Origin: CAZZKG01 sp964654825
GTDB taxonomy: Bacteria > Gemmatimonadota > CAZMKB01
NCBI GenBank assembly: GCA_964654825.1
Contig: CAZZKG010000032.1
Span: 1 to 40,037, forward strand
Length of the DNA stretch: 40,037 nucleotides
Reading direction: 5' to 3'
The notes below the pieces were generated by a model. The model was not told the origin of the DNA. It did no database searches and saw nothing but the letters and a program-made list of their open reading frames with translations. Shown in pieces: positions 24,912 to 33,470 of the stretch. The stretch's first letter is position 1. Every line of letters starts with the position of its first letter. The position numbers and the translations under genes are program-made.

Positions 24912-26600
24912 GTGCCACACTCGGAAAAACAGACGAAAAGACGGGCTATCCTGCTCGGGATAGATGGAGCCACCTTCGATATCCTGCTGCCGTGGTCGCG
25001 TGAGGGTATTATGCCCAACCTGGCCAGAGCCGTGGAAACGGGAACCCATGGAGATCTCGAATCGACCATACCCCCGACAACCCCACCAGCCTGGGCGAGC
25101 TGCGTCACCGGCAAACAACCGGGAAAACACGGCATATTCGATTTCAGAGAATCCTTTCTCCTCAATCCCCTGAGGCCGCTCGTCAGTTCCCGGAGTGTAC
25201 GGGCGGCGAAGATCTGGCACGTCCTGAATGCCCGAGGCCGAAAGACCGGAGTGATGAACGTCCCCATCACCTACCCGCCCGAGCGTGTGGACGGATTCAT
25301 GATCTCGGGGATGATGACCCCTTCTCCGGAGTCCGCATATACACAGCCCATAGAGCTCAAATCCGAGCTACAAGAGAGATGTGGCAACTATGTGGTCAAC
25401 ATAGACATACCACAATATGACGTTGAGCTGCTCGATGACGCGCTGCGTTTTTTCAAAGACATGACATCCTGTTTCGAGAAGAGAAGGGACGCTTTTTTCT
25501 ATCTGCTCGATGAGAAGAAGTGGGACTTTTTCATGGTGGTGTTTATCATCGCCGATCGGATCCAGCACCTTTTCTGGAAATATCTGTTTCCCGAGAGCAG
25601 GTTCTACAACCTCTCCGACTCGGCCAGGATACGCGAAGAGATATTGAGGTGCTACTCTCTGGTGGACGACATGATCGGGATGGTTCTAGACAGGCTGGAC
25701 GATTCGACAGACCTTTTTATCATGTCGGACCACGGTTTCGGCTACACTGAAAAATGGTTCAACGTGAACAGGTGGCTTGGCGATCTGGGATTGCTCAATA
25801 CAAAAGGGATCGAGGCGCTGAAGAAATCCATATTTTATACGGCAATGTCGTTCAATGAATCAAAACTGATGAAGAGCCTTATCCCGGGATCTTTTCAGAG
25901 TGCTATCAGGAACCGGATCAGGCGAGGCAGAGGGACACTGAAATCGGACATAGAGAGCACGATGGACTGGTCGCAAACCCAGGCATTCTTCGCGAGCATT
26001 CCAGCACAGGGTATCTTTATCAATATCAACGACGGTTCCGATGGCGGGATCGTTGAGCCGGGGAAGGAATACGATAATCTGAGGAACCGCCTGAGGGATG
26101 AGCTCGGGAACCTGAGGGATCCCGAAACAGGCGATGAGATCATCGACCGGGTCCTCTTCAGAGAGGATGTATACAACGGACCTTACACCGAGCTGGCTCC
26201 GGACATCCTCTTCGTCGCGAAGGACTATGCAGTGCTCGGTAGACAGCTCTTCGGTACGAAAGAGTGGATCGAGACGAGTGAAAACCAGGCCAACGGATTC
26301 CACCGGTCCAACGGGATATTTCTTTCAATCGGAAAGCACATGAAGAAGGATTTTTCACTGACGGGAGCACACATTACCGATGTTATGCCGACGGTTCTCC
26401 ACGCCATGGGCGAGTCCGTGCCGGACGATCTTGACGGCAGAGTATTGAAGGAGATATTCACACAGAACTTCCTCGACGATCACCCTGTCCGGTACGAATC
26501 AGCATCACGATTCGGTCGAGATGACGAGGAAGACGCATATTCACAGGAGGACGCGGACGCTGTCAGAGGGCGGCTTGCGGGTCTCGGTTATATCGAGTAA
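24912..26600 (+). CDS. alkaline-phosphatase-superfamily phosphodiesterase, tailed (paralogue A)
   Basis: A 562-residue protein of the type I phosphodiesterase/nucleotide pyrophosphatase branch, without signal peptide or membrane segment, so probably cytosolic. Metal-binding and catalytic features: LLGIDG (Asp18), nucleophile Thr57 in PPTTPPAW, TGKQPGKHGIFDF, ITYPPE, DRIQHLFWK, SDHGFG, and a late His in NGFHRSNG. The C-terminal ~20 residues (YSQEDADAVRGRLAGLGYIE) form the tail shared with other proteins here. The substrate is unknown; relatives cleave phosphodiester or phosphomonoester bonds, and context suggests a nucleotide-sugar, polyprenyl-phosphate or glycan. GTG 24912 is preferred over GTG 24885 because GGGAG lies 9 bases before it and the earlier GTG falls inside a leader hairpin. 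It is 21 bp before the flippase-like gene. Confidence 0.87.
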   Translation: MPHSEKQTKRRAILLGIDGATFDILLPWSREGIMPNLARAVETGTHGDLESTIPPTTPPAWASCVTGKQPGKHGIFDFRESFLLNPLRPLVSSRSVRAAKIWHVLNARGRKTGVMNVPITYPPERVDGFMISGMMTPSPESAYTQPIELKSELQERCGNYVVNIDIPQYDVELLDDALRFFKDMTSCFEKRRDAFFYLLDEKKWDFFMVVFIIADRIQHLFWKYLFPESRFYNLSDSARIREEILRCYSLVDDMIGMVLDRLDDSTDLFIMSDHGFGYTEKWFNVNRWLGDLGLLNTKGIEALKKSIFYTAMSFNESKLMKSLIPGSFQSAIRNRIRRGRGTLKSDIESTMDWSQTQAFFASIPAQGIFININDGSDGGIVEPGKEYDNLRNRLRDELGNLRDPETGDEIIDRVLFREDVYNGPYTELAPDILFVAKDYAVLGRQLFGTKEWIETSENQANGFHRSNGIFLSIGKHMKKDFSLTGAHITDVMPTVLHAMGESVPDDLDGRVLKEIFTQNFLDDHPVRYESASRFGRDDEEDAYSQEDADAVRGRLAGLGYIE

Positions 26601-26621
26601 TCCGAATCAGAGAGGCGGGAA

Positions 26622-27812
26622 ATGAAAAAACTCCTCACACCAGTCAAAATACTCGTGGCCATCTTTATCCTTTATCTCATGTTCAAGAAATTTCAGATCG
26701 GGTGGAGTGACATAACTGCGGCACTCGGTAATTCCAGTCCGTTGTGGTGGATTGCCTCCCTCGGGACCCAGTTTCTCGCGATCATATTTTCCATCATGAG
26801 ATGGAACGTGTTGCTCAAAGGACAGAATCTCCAGGTCCCATTCGGGCATCTTGCGAGTACATACATGGTCGGCAGGTTCCTCGGTACGTTCACTCCCACC
26901 GGCGTCGGTCTCGAGGCCTACAAAGCATACGACATCGCGAGGTACACGAAGAAGGCTACCGAATCAGTAGCCGTCGTATTCATCGAGAAGACCGTCGTGA
27001 CGTTTCTTTCCCTCAGCTTCCTCGTGATCGTGAGTCTCTTCTTTATCGACCTCGCTCCGACTTTCCTGTACGCATTCTTTGCTTTCTTCAGTATTTTACT
27101 CGTTCTTGCCCTCGTGCTCCTGTTCAAGCCATCGCTTATCGAAAAAATCCTCCTTGCTAATTTTCCCGGGAAGGGAAAGATTGAAGGCATCCTGAAAAAC
27201 GCCGTGGAATCCTTCACCATGTATAGCCGAAACCGTGCCCCTCTCGCCATCTCTCTCTTCTTCGGGATACTCGTCTACCTGTCTCTCTTCAGTACCTTCT
27301 ACACCAACAGCAGGGCGTTGAGAGTCCCGGAACCGACGACAGGTACTATCGAGAAGGTCGCCCTCACGGATAGAGCAAAAGAGGAGTTACATAACTCCTG
27401 GATAGAGTTCGTTGAACTCGATGAGGTGACGGGAGAGACAGACACACCGGTTGCTGAAGTCCTCCTGTCGGACGTGGAGAGGACGAACCTGATGAAAACG
27501 GGAATCACGATGATCGCCGGCTCAGCATCAAGACCGGGGAGGAAAGGCATCTCACTGAGGGACGTGTTTATTGTCGGCCCTCTCACCCAGATTGCGACAA
27601 TGATTCCCCTGAGCATTGCCGGGATCGGTCTCCGCGAAGGAGCCTTCGCCGGGCTTCTCGAAAATCTCGGAATCTGGCTCGGTCCGAAGACTATTCTAAC
27701 GGCCACAATGTGGTACTTCGTGAGCATCTCCATCAACATCATAGGTTTTGTGCTCTTCCTCATGAGAAAGACCGATTACGCGAAGACCATCGAAGACATG
27801 AAAAAAAAATGA
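26622..27812 (+). CDS. flippase-like integral membrane protein (LPG synthase TM / UPF0104 family) with insert
   Basis: A 396-residue inner-membrane protein of the lysylphosphatidylglycerol-synthase TM region/AglD-like family, related to lipid or lipid-linked sugar flippases. Family marks: RWNVLLKGQ, ASTYMVGRFLGTFTPTGVGLEAYKAY (about 79-103), and IPLSIAGIGLREGAFAGLL (328-346). Between RALRV (about 231-235) and SLRDVFIVGPL (311-321) lies a ~75-residue hydrophilic, acidic insert where other members keep only a short loop. There is no soluble C-terminal synthase domain, so it is not an aminoacyl transferase. It probably moves the lipid-linked product of the neighbouring glycosyltransferases. GAGGCGGG precedes the ATG. 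Gaps to neighbours are 21 and 18 bp. Confidence 0.85.
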   Translation: MKKLLTPVKILVAIFILYLMFKKFQIGWSDITAALGNSSPLWWIASLGTQFLAIIFSIMRWNVLLKGQNLQVPFGHLASTYMVGRFLGTFTPTGVGLEAYKAYDIARYTKKATESVAVVFIEKTVVTFLSLSFLVIVSLFFIDLAPTFLYAFFAFFSILLVLALVLLFKPSLIEKILLANFPGKGKIEGILKNAVESFTMYSRNRAPLAISLFFGILVYLSLFSTFYTNSRALRVPEPTTGTIEKVALTDRAKEELHNSWIEFVELDEVTGETDTPVAEVLLSDVERTNLMKTGITMIAGSASRPGRKGISLRDVFIVGPLTQIATMIPLSIAGIGLREGAFAGLLENLGIWLGPKTILTATMWYFVSISINIIGFVLFLMRKTDYAKTIEDMKKK

Positions 27813-27830
27813 CGAGAAAGGGATAAAGTC

Positions 27831-29750
27831 ATGGCCACAACGCATTCTGACATTGCAAGCCCCGGCAGAAGGCTCGTTCTGGGTTTCCTGGGGGGACTAC
27901 TCGGCGGAACGCTGGTAGGCATCTGCGAATCGATCGTAGTATTATCGGGGAATGTCGACCTTCCCGAACTGGGCCTTTTTCCGTATTCCGTGGTGACCTA
28001 TGGTATTCTGTGTGCGTTTCTCGGGCTCGGGCTCGGTTTCGTCGGCCTCATCATATCCCGGATCCTCTCGAGAAAAAAACCCACCGGTTCAGTGATGTCA
28101 TTTTACTTAACGACCGTATTTGTCATCATGGCCATCATCATCGGAAGATTTCGTATCGTGAGGGATATGTTCCATGAGAAAAGCCCCGGTCACATACTCG
28201 ATCTTATCATTCTCATCTCCGCCGTTATTCTTTTCTTCATCCTGCATCGGGTGGTGTTCGGACCGCTCCTTTCACGAAAACCTCTGAAGGCCCTCACGAA
28301 AGCAACATGCTGTATTCCGGTGTATATTGTGATCTTCATCCTGACCTATGTCATTGCCTCCGGATACGGTAATCTCTCGGTACCTCCCGCAGGAACCCAG
28401 AGCGAGGCGACCCGGGCAAATCTCGGTGATCGGCCCAATGTGATTCTCATAATCGTGGATACGCTCAGGGCCGACAGGCTGTCGTGTTATGGTTACGATA
28501 TAGAGACGAGTCCACACGTGGATGCCCTTGCCGCAGATGGGATCAGGTTCTCGACCGCCATCTCCCAGGCCTCCTGGACCAAAGCATCCATCGCAACGGT
28601 TTTCAGCTCCCTCTATCCCTCGTCACACAGGGCGATCGGCAAACCCGATCAGCTTCCCGACGACGTCGTAACGCTCGCGGAGGCCATGAAAGATGCAGGC
28701 TACTACACAACCGGTTTCGCCGACAACATCAATATAGCCCCGGTATTTAATTTCGACCAGGGATTTTATGAGTATCACTACCTCGCACCCGACCATTTTT
28801 TCTACGCACCCGAATCGGCAACCCAACTGAACGTCTACAATCAGCTGAGACTAATCAGAGAGCGTTTTCTCGTGAAGAAGACCTGGGTCAAGTTCTACTA
28901 CCAGGACGCTGTCGAGGTGACGAATCACGTCATCGACTGGCTCGACGGAAACCGGGAGAAAAAGTTCTTCCTCATGGCCCATTACATGGACGTACACGAT
29001 CCGTATTTCGTGCATCCCTACAACGGAGAAGGCTACGCCAGAGTTTCGATGCCCAGTCCTCCACCGGAGATGGCCGGTAAGCTGTCAGACCTGTACGACG
29101 ATGAAATCACTTTTTTCGATAGGGAGTTCGGCAGGCTCATCGACTGGCTCAAAAAGAATAATCTCTACGACGGAACGGTGATCCTGGTCACCGCCGATCA
29201 CGGGGAGGAGTTCTACGAACACAACGGATGGTGGCATGGCACGACACTATATGATGAACAGATCCACATTCCTCTCATCGTGAAGCCGGCGGCCGATATC
29301 GACAGCTCAGTGGTGATCACGTCACTTGCCAGGAGTATCGACATCATGCCTACACTACTGGATCTCGCTGACGTGGCAATTCCGCCGACGATACAGGGGC
29401 GACCATTACTCGATTCGACGCTGACGAGCATTTTTATCCCTGAGTACGTGTTCTCGGAAGAGGATTTCGAAGGCAACATCCTTAAATCGGTCCGGGATCC
29501 GTACCACAAACTGATTCTCGCGAACCGGAACAATCCGCGGAGACTCTCTGAGCGTGAACTCTACGATCTGCAGGCGGATCCCCGCGAGATGAACAACCTG
29601 GCGGGAGGAGAACCCGAACTCGAAGCGCTTCTGAAGAGCCGCGTGGAAAGTACAGCTTCCTTTGCACTCGAACAAGCGGTTGGAGAGCAAACCGGGGAGA
29701 TTGACGAATCCACCCACGAAAGGCTGAAAGCTCTCGGATATGTAGAGTGA
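27831..29750 (+). CDS. membrane-anchored sulfatase-fold protein with Thr active site, tailed
   Basis: A 639-residue protein. Residues 1-180 contain about five membrane helices; residues about 200-600 are a sulfatase/alkaline-phosphatase-fold domain, probably on the outer face, with VILIIVDTLRADRLSCYGY, metal Asp210, HYMDVHDPY, TADHGEEFYEHNGWWHGTTLYDEQIHIPLI and DIMPTLLDLADV. Sulfatases need C/S-x-P-S-R, where Cys/Ser is converted to formylglycine; here the site reads SWTKASIATV, with Thr250. Thr is the nucleophile in phosphoethanolamine and lipoteichoic-acid transferases of the superfamily, so a phosphotransferase or phosphodiesterase role is more likely than sulfate release. The C-terminus is the shared tail (HERLKALGYVE). 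It is 18 bp after the flippase-like gene and 37 bp before paralogue B. Confidence 0.83.
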   Translation: MATTHSDIASPGRRLVLGFLGGLLGGTLVGICESIVVLSGNVDLPELGLFPYSVVTYGILCAFLGLGLGFVGLIISRILSRKKPTGSVMSFYLTTVFVIMAIIIGRFRIVRDMFHEKSPGHILDLIILISAVILFFILHRVVFGPLLSRKPLKALTKATCCIPVYIVIFILTYVIASGYGNLSVPPAGTQSEATRANLGDRPNVILIIVDTLRADRLSCYGYDIETSPHVDALAADGIRFSTAISQASWTKASIATVFSSLYPSSHRAIGKPDQLPDDVVTLAEAMKDAGYYTTGFADNINIAPVFNFDQGFYEYHYLAPDHFFYAPESATQLNVYNQLRLIRERFLVKKTWVKFYYQDAVEVTNHVIDWLDGNREKKFFLMAHYMDVHDPYFVHPYNGEGYARVSMPSPPPEMAGKLSDLYDDEITFFDREFGRLIDWLKKNNLYDGTVILVTADHGEEFYEHNGWWHGTTLYDEQIHIPLIVKPAADIDSSVVITSLARSIDIMPTLLDLADVAIPPTIQGRPLLDSTLTSIFIPEYVFSEEDFEGNILKSVRDPYHKLILANRNNPRRLSERELYDLQADPREMNNLAGGEPELEALLKSRVESTASFALEQAVGEQTGEIDESTHERLKALGYVE

Positions 29751-29787
29751 GGACCTCCGTCCCTGCCCCGGGAATCCCGAGAGAGAG

Positions 29788-31494
29788 ATGAGTACAGGTA
29801 AAAAAGTAGTGATCTTTGGGATGGACGGGGCATCGCCTCAGCTTCTTTTCCCCTGGGCACGGGAGGGTACCCTCCCCAACCTGGCCGGACTGATCGAAAC
29901 CGGAAGACACGGTATACTCCTTTCGACCATGCCGCCCGCCACATTCCCAGCCTGGTCTTCTTTCATGACCGGAACAAATCCCGGTAAGCACGGACTGCTG
30001 GACTTTACCACACGGGTGAGCGGCGAATATGCCGTTCAGTTCGTCAACTCCACCTTCAGGAGAAAACCAACGATCTGGAAGCTCTTGAATGACGCGGGTT
30101 TCCGAGTGGGTGTTCTGGGCATGCCTTCAACATATCCTCCCGAACACCTCGATGGATTCATGATATCCGGCTTCGATTCCCCCGTCACGACCGGAATCGA
30201 AGACTCGTTCGTATGGCCGAAGGGCCTCTATTCGAAGATAAAAAAGAATGTGGGGAAGTACCTCATCACCGACTTCCAGGAACTCCACATCGGACCAGGA
30301 TGGCATGACAGAGCTTTTGAAGGACTTCTCGGGACCATCGAGAGGAAGGAACAGATTGCCGGATACCTCCTGGAGAATGAAACAGTAGATGTATTCTGCA
30401 TCCTCTTTGGTGAGTCGGACACGGTATCCCATCATTTCTGGTGCGCGTTCGATCCAGAGTCACCGAGATTTTCTCCGGAACTCGCGGACAGGCACCGGGA
30501 TGCCATCCTCGAGGTCTACCAGAGGATCGATCGGGCAATAGGTGTAATCCTCGAGAGCTTTCCAAAAGACACACTGGTGCTCGTAGTGTCGGATCACGGA
30601 TTCGGCGGCTCGGGAGACAGGGTTCTCTATCTCAACAACTGGCTCAGCCGGCAGGGATACCTCCGGTTCAAGGAAGGCAGCAGAACTCTGGTCAGCGGTC
30701 TGGAAAAGGTAAAGAGCAGACTACTCGGTGTGGTACCTGTCATGGTACAGGAACAGCTGTTCAGAAGATTCGGCGGGAAAATCGCCAACACGCTGGAGTC
30801 GAAGCTGCGGTTCGGAAACATCGACTGGAAGGGGACCGTCGCCTACTCGGAGGAGCTCAACTACTTCCCGAGTATCTGGCTGAACACCCGGGGAAGGGAA
30901 CCTGAGGGTACTGTCTCCCGGGGAAAAGAGTATGAAGGCCTGAGAAACACGTTGATCGCCGATCTCGAGCGCTGGCGCGAGCCGAGCGGGGGAAACGGAT
31001 TGCCTGTCGTGAAAAGGGCCTGGAGGAGGGAAGAACTGTATCGGGGTGACTACGTCGTGGAAGCTCCCGACATCATACTGGAACTCTCGCTCGAATCGGG
31101 TTATTCTTATAATGTACTTCCCTCGAGAACGGCCGGGGGGTCATCCACTTTTCGAACACTCAGAGAAGATGAGTTCCTCGGTTCGAAGGGAAAGGGGATG
31201 AACGGCAGTCATCGCCAGGAGGGGATTTACATCATTGGAGGGTCTCCGGTAGAAGGTGAAACGGAAGCCGGATTGTTGAGGATCTGGGATCCAGCGGTGA
31301 CCATCCTCGATTATCTGGGTGTGTCGATTCCATATGATATGGACGGAAAAAACATCGTAAACTTTCCCGGAGCAGGATCAGATTTCACAGTCCGCAAAGA
31401 GAAGGACATATCTGCAGTACCACCAACTCCTCTCCCGGCGCATGAGCAGGAAGAGATCGCAAAACGGCTGAGGAGCCTCGGGTATCTGGATTAG
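29788..31494 (+). CDS. alkaline-phosphatase-superfamily phosphodiesterase, tailed (paralogue B)
   Basis: A 568-residue soluble paralogue of the enzyme at 24912-26600: KVVIFGMDGASP (Asp13), nucleophile Thr52 in MPPATFPAW, TGTNPGKHGLLDF, STYPPE, DGFMISGF, GESDTVSHHFW, SDHGFGGSGD, LNNWLSRQGYL, and a late metal His in GMNGSHRQEGIY. All expected metal ligands look present. No signal peptide. The C-terminus AKRLRSLGYLD is the shared tail. An unknown phosphoester is hydrolysed or transferred, probably in the same pathway as paralogues A and C. GAGAGAGAG lies just before the ATG. It is 10 bp before the GT2 gene. Confidence 0.87.
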   Translation: MSTGKKVVIFGMDGASPQLLFPWAREGTLPNLAGLIETGRHGILLSTMPPATFPAWSSFMTGTNPGKHGLLDFTTRVSGEYAVQFVNSTFRRKPTIWKLLNDAGFRVGVLGMPSTYPPEHLDGFMISGFDSPVTTGIEDSFVWPKGLYSKIKKNVGKYLITDFQELHIGPGWHDRAFEGLLGTIERKEQIAGYLLENETVDVFCILFGESDTVSHHFWCAFDPESPRFSPELADRHRDAILEVYQRIDRAIGVILESFPKDTLVLVVSDHGFGGSGDRVLYLNNWLSRQGYLRFKEGSRTLVSGLEKVKSRLLGVVPVMVQEQLFRRFGGKIANTLESKLRFGNIDWKGTVAYSEELNYFPSIWLNTRGREPEGTVSRGKEYEGLRNTLIADLERWREPSGGNGLPVVKRAWRREELYRGDYVVEAPDIILELSLESGYSYNVLPSRTAGGSSTFRTLREDEFLGSKGKGMNGSHRQEGIYIIGGSPVEGETEAGLLRIWDPAVTILDYLGVSIPYDMDGKNIVNFPGAGSDFTVRKEKDISAVPPTPLPAHEQEEIAKRLRSLGYLD

Positions 31495-31504
31495 GGCATA
31501 TATC

Positions 31505-32194
31505 GTGGGACACAGTATATCATTGATACTGCCTGCATATAACGAGGAACAGAACATTGTGCGCTCGATCGAGGTCTCGGAAGAAGTGCTCTCGAGCATC
31601 ACTCCTGACTTTGAGATCATTGTAGTGAATGACGGGAGTCTGGATCGGACTGAAGAAGTGGTGAGGAGCCTCTCCAGGGACAGAAATAACCTCAAGTGCC
31701 TGACCCACAGTGTCAACATGGGATACGGTGCGGCACTCAAAACTGGCCTCAAGAGTGCAAAAAAAGATCTCTTGTTCTTTACCGACTCGGATCTGCAATT
31801 TGATATGAGGGAACTCGTTGAACTCATGAAATGGATAGACATACATGAGATCGTCATCGGGTACCGGAAGAGAAGGATGGACCATTCGGGAAGAAGGGTT
31901 CTCGGCTGGGGCTGGACGACTCTTGTGAGATTGATTTTCGGGTTGAATGTCAGGGACATCGATTGCGCTTTCAAGCTGTTCAGGAAAGAGGTGATCGATA
32001 ACATCTCCATCGACTCCATCGGCGCTTTCGTCAACAGCGAGATACTTCTCAGAGCCACGAGGAAGGGATACACGATCAAGGAAGTGCCGGTAACTCATTT
32101 TCCCAGGCTCAATGGTAAAGCAATGGGTGCACACCCGCGGATAATCTTCAAAGCCCTTCACGAACTTTCGAAAATGTACAGGGAACTCTCGTGA
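31505..32194 (+). CDS. GT2 family glycosyltransferase (polyprenyl-phosphate sugar transferase type)
   Basis: A 229-residue GT-A fold transferase: ISLILPAYNEEQNI at the start, VVNDGSLDRT, NMGYGAALKTGL, the metal-binding FTDSDLQFD, VIGYRKRR and VRDIDCAFKLFRKEV. The set is typical of dolichyl/undecaprenyl-phosphate mannose- or glucose-transferases (DPM1/GtrB-like), which load a sugar from a nucleotide donor onto a polyprenyl phosphate. No C-terminal membrane helices, so it acts as a peripheral cytoplasmic enzyme. Start is GTG; the reading frame begins near the conserved strand, so no later start fits. Its stop overlaps the GT4 start by 4 bases (GTGA). Confidence 0.9.
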   Translation: MGHSISLILPAYNEEQNIVRSIEVSEEVLSSITPDFEIIVVNDGSLDRTEEVVRSLSRDRNNLKCLTHSVNMGYGAALKTGLKSAKKDLLFFTDSDLQFDMRELVELMKWIDIHEIVIGYRKRRMDHSGRRVLGWGWTTLVRLIFGLNVRDIDCAFKLFRKEVIDNISIDSIGAFVNSEILLRATRKGYTIKEVPVTHFPRLNGKAMGAHPRIIFKALHELSKMYRELS

Positions 32195-33366
32195 GGCCTG
32201 TCTCTCTCGCTATCGTGGCAGCATGTCCCTACCCCACCTGGCAGGGCTCTCAGGTTTTGATCAGACAGATGTCGGACTCTCTCTCTCAGAGGGGCCACAA
32301 GGTGCACCTCATCACCTACGGATACGGTGAATACGACCTGGAGCCCGATTACCGGTTACACAGAATTCCCGACCTGCCATTCGGCCACAGCCTGCGATCA
32401 GGTCCGAGCCTTTTAAAGGTTCTCCTGGATGGTTTTCTCGCCATCCAGCTCTTCAGAGTCGCACTCAAGGAGAGGATCGATATCATTCACGCACACAACT
32501 ACGAAGCCCTCTTCGCTTCCTTTCCCGTCGCCGGTCTCCTGAACATCCCTCTCGTTTACCACAGTCACACAATCCTTTCGAAAGAACTCCACACATACTT
32601 CACCTCAGCATTTGCGAGAGGCCTCGCCCGAAAATTTGCACTGTTGATCGATCGGCTCGCGCTCCGTCTGGCGAACCATTTCATCGCGGTGAGTGAGGAC
32701 GAATTGAAGTTCTTCACCTCAATGGGGAAGAAAGAGACCGAATTCAGCTGCATTATCCCGGGTATCGTCATCGAGGAACACGGTCATGAACCGGTTGATG
32801 TCGAAGAAGGATCAATATGTTATATGGGCAACCTGGATAACTATCAGGATATCGAGACTCTGTTCGGAGCGGTGAGACTGGTGGCAGACGAGATGGAGTC
32901 GGCGAAACTTACCGTGGTGACACGATCTGATTGGAGTAATTATCATCCACTGATCGACCGGAAGGGACTTTCCGATTTTGTCCGTTTCGTCCGGCCCGGA
33001 ACCTTCGCTGAAGCTGTGAACATCCTAAAGGCCTCGAGTGTTGCAGTCAGCACACGGAACATCCCATCAGGATTTCCGATCAAGCTTCTCAATTATATGT
33101 CGTGCGGGAAGGCAATAGTGGCGACTGAGTCCTCTGGGAAGATTCTCCAGGACGGGGATACCGCACTCATCGTTGATGATAACGATCCCGCGGCTTTCGC
33201 CAAGGCGATTATCAGGCTCCTGAAGGATGACTCGTTGAGAAGTGAGATCGGACAGAGAGTTCTGGAGATGGCTGCTTCCAGATGCAACTGGAATAACAGC
33301 ACAGCACAGCTGGAGAGGCTCTATGAGAGACTCCTGAAGGAGAAGGAAGCATTACAGACTGCTTGA
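32191..33366 (+). CDS. GT4 family glycosyltransferase
   Basis: A 391-residue GT-B fold enzyme. N-terminal domain: LAIVAACPYPTWQGSQVLIRQMSDSLSQRGHKVHLIT, then DIIHAHNYEALF and VYHSHT. C-terminal nucleotide-sugar domain: ICYMGNLDNYQDIETLFGAV, TVVTRSDW, FPIKLLNYMSCGKAIVATESSG (donor-binding E-x7-E is replaced by a K/N-rich version) and NDPAAFAKAI. It is most like GT4 enzymes that extend glycolipids or polysaccharides. Start GTG overlaps the GT2 stop by 4 bases, so the two enzymes are made together. No signal peptide or membrane span. Donor and acceptor are unknown. Confidence 0.88.
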   Translation: MRPVSLAIVAACPYPTWQGSQVLIRQMSDSLSQRGHKVHLITYGYGEYDLEPDYRLHRIPDLPFGHSLRSGPSLLKVLLDGFLAIQLFRVALKERIDIIHAHNYEALFASFPVAGLLNIPLVYHSHTILSKELHTYFTSAFARGLARKFALLIDRLALRLANHFIAVSEDELKFFTSMGKKETEFSCIIPGIVIEEHGHEPVDVEEGSICYMGNLDNYQDIETLFGAVRLVADEMESAKLTVVTRSDWSNYHPLIDRKGLSDFVRFVRPGTFAEAVNILKASSVAVSTRNIPSGFPIKLLNYMSCGKAIVATESSGKILQDGDTALIVDDNDPAAFAKAIIRLLKDDSLRSEIGQRVLEMAASRCNWNNSTAQLERLYERLLKEKEALQTA

Positions 33367-33390
33367 ATGCTGGCCGGAATAGATTATATT
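33363..33390 (+). promoter_or_regulatory. candidate internal promoter before paralogue C
   Basis: TTGAAT (33363-33368) and TATATT (33385-33390, 5 of 6 to consensus) with a 16-base spacer, at the stop of the GT4 gene and about 80 bases before the next start. The 104-bp gap here is the longest inside the cluster, so the last three genes may have their own transcript. Confidence 0.4.
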
Positions 33391-33427
33391 GTTTAGCGAT
33401 GTGACATGTGAACCTGAGGGAGTCTGC

Positions 33428-33447
33428 GGTCCTGCGTGAACAGGACC
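33428..33447 (+). promoter_or_regulatory. leader hairpin before paralogue C
   Basis: A perfect 7-bp stem GGTCCTG/CAGGACC with a 6-base loop lies 8 bases before the AGGAG ribosome binding site of the gene at 33471. No T-run follows, so it is more likely an RNA leader structure than a terminator. Confidence 0.35.
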
Positions 33448-33470
33448 ACTGAGCCAGGAGTTTCGATCTG

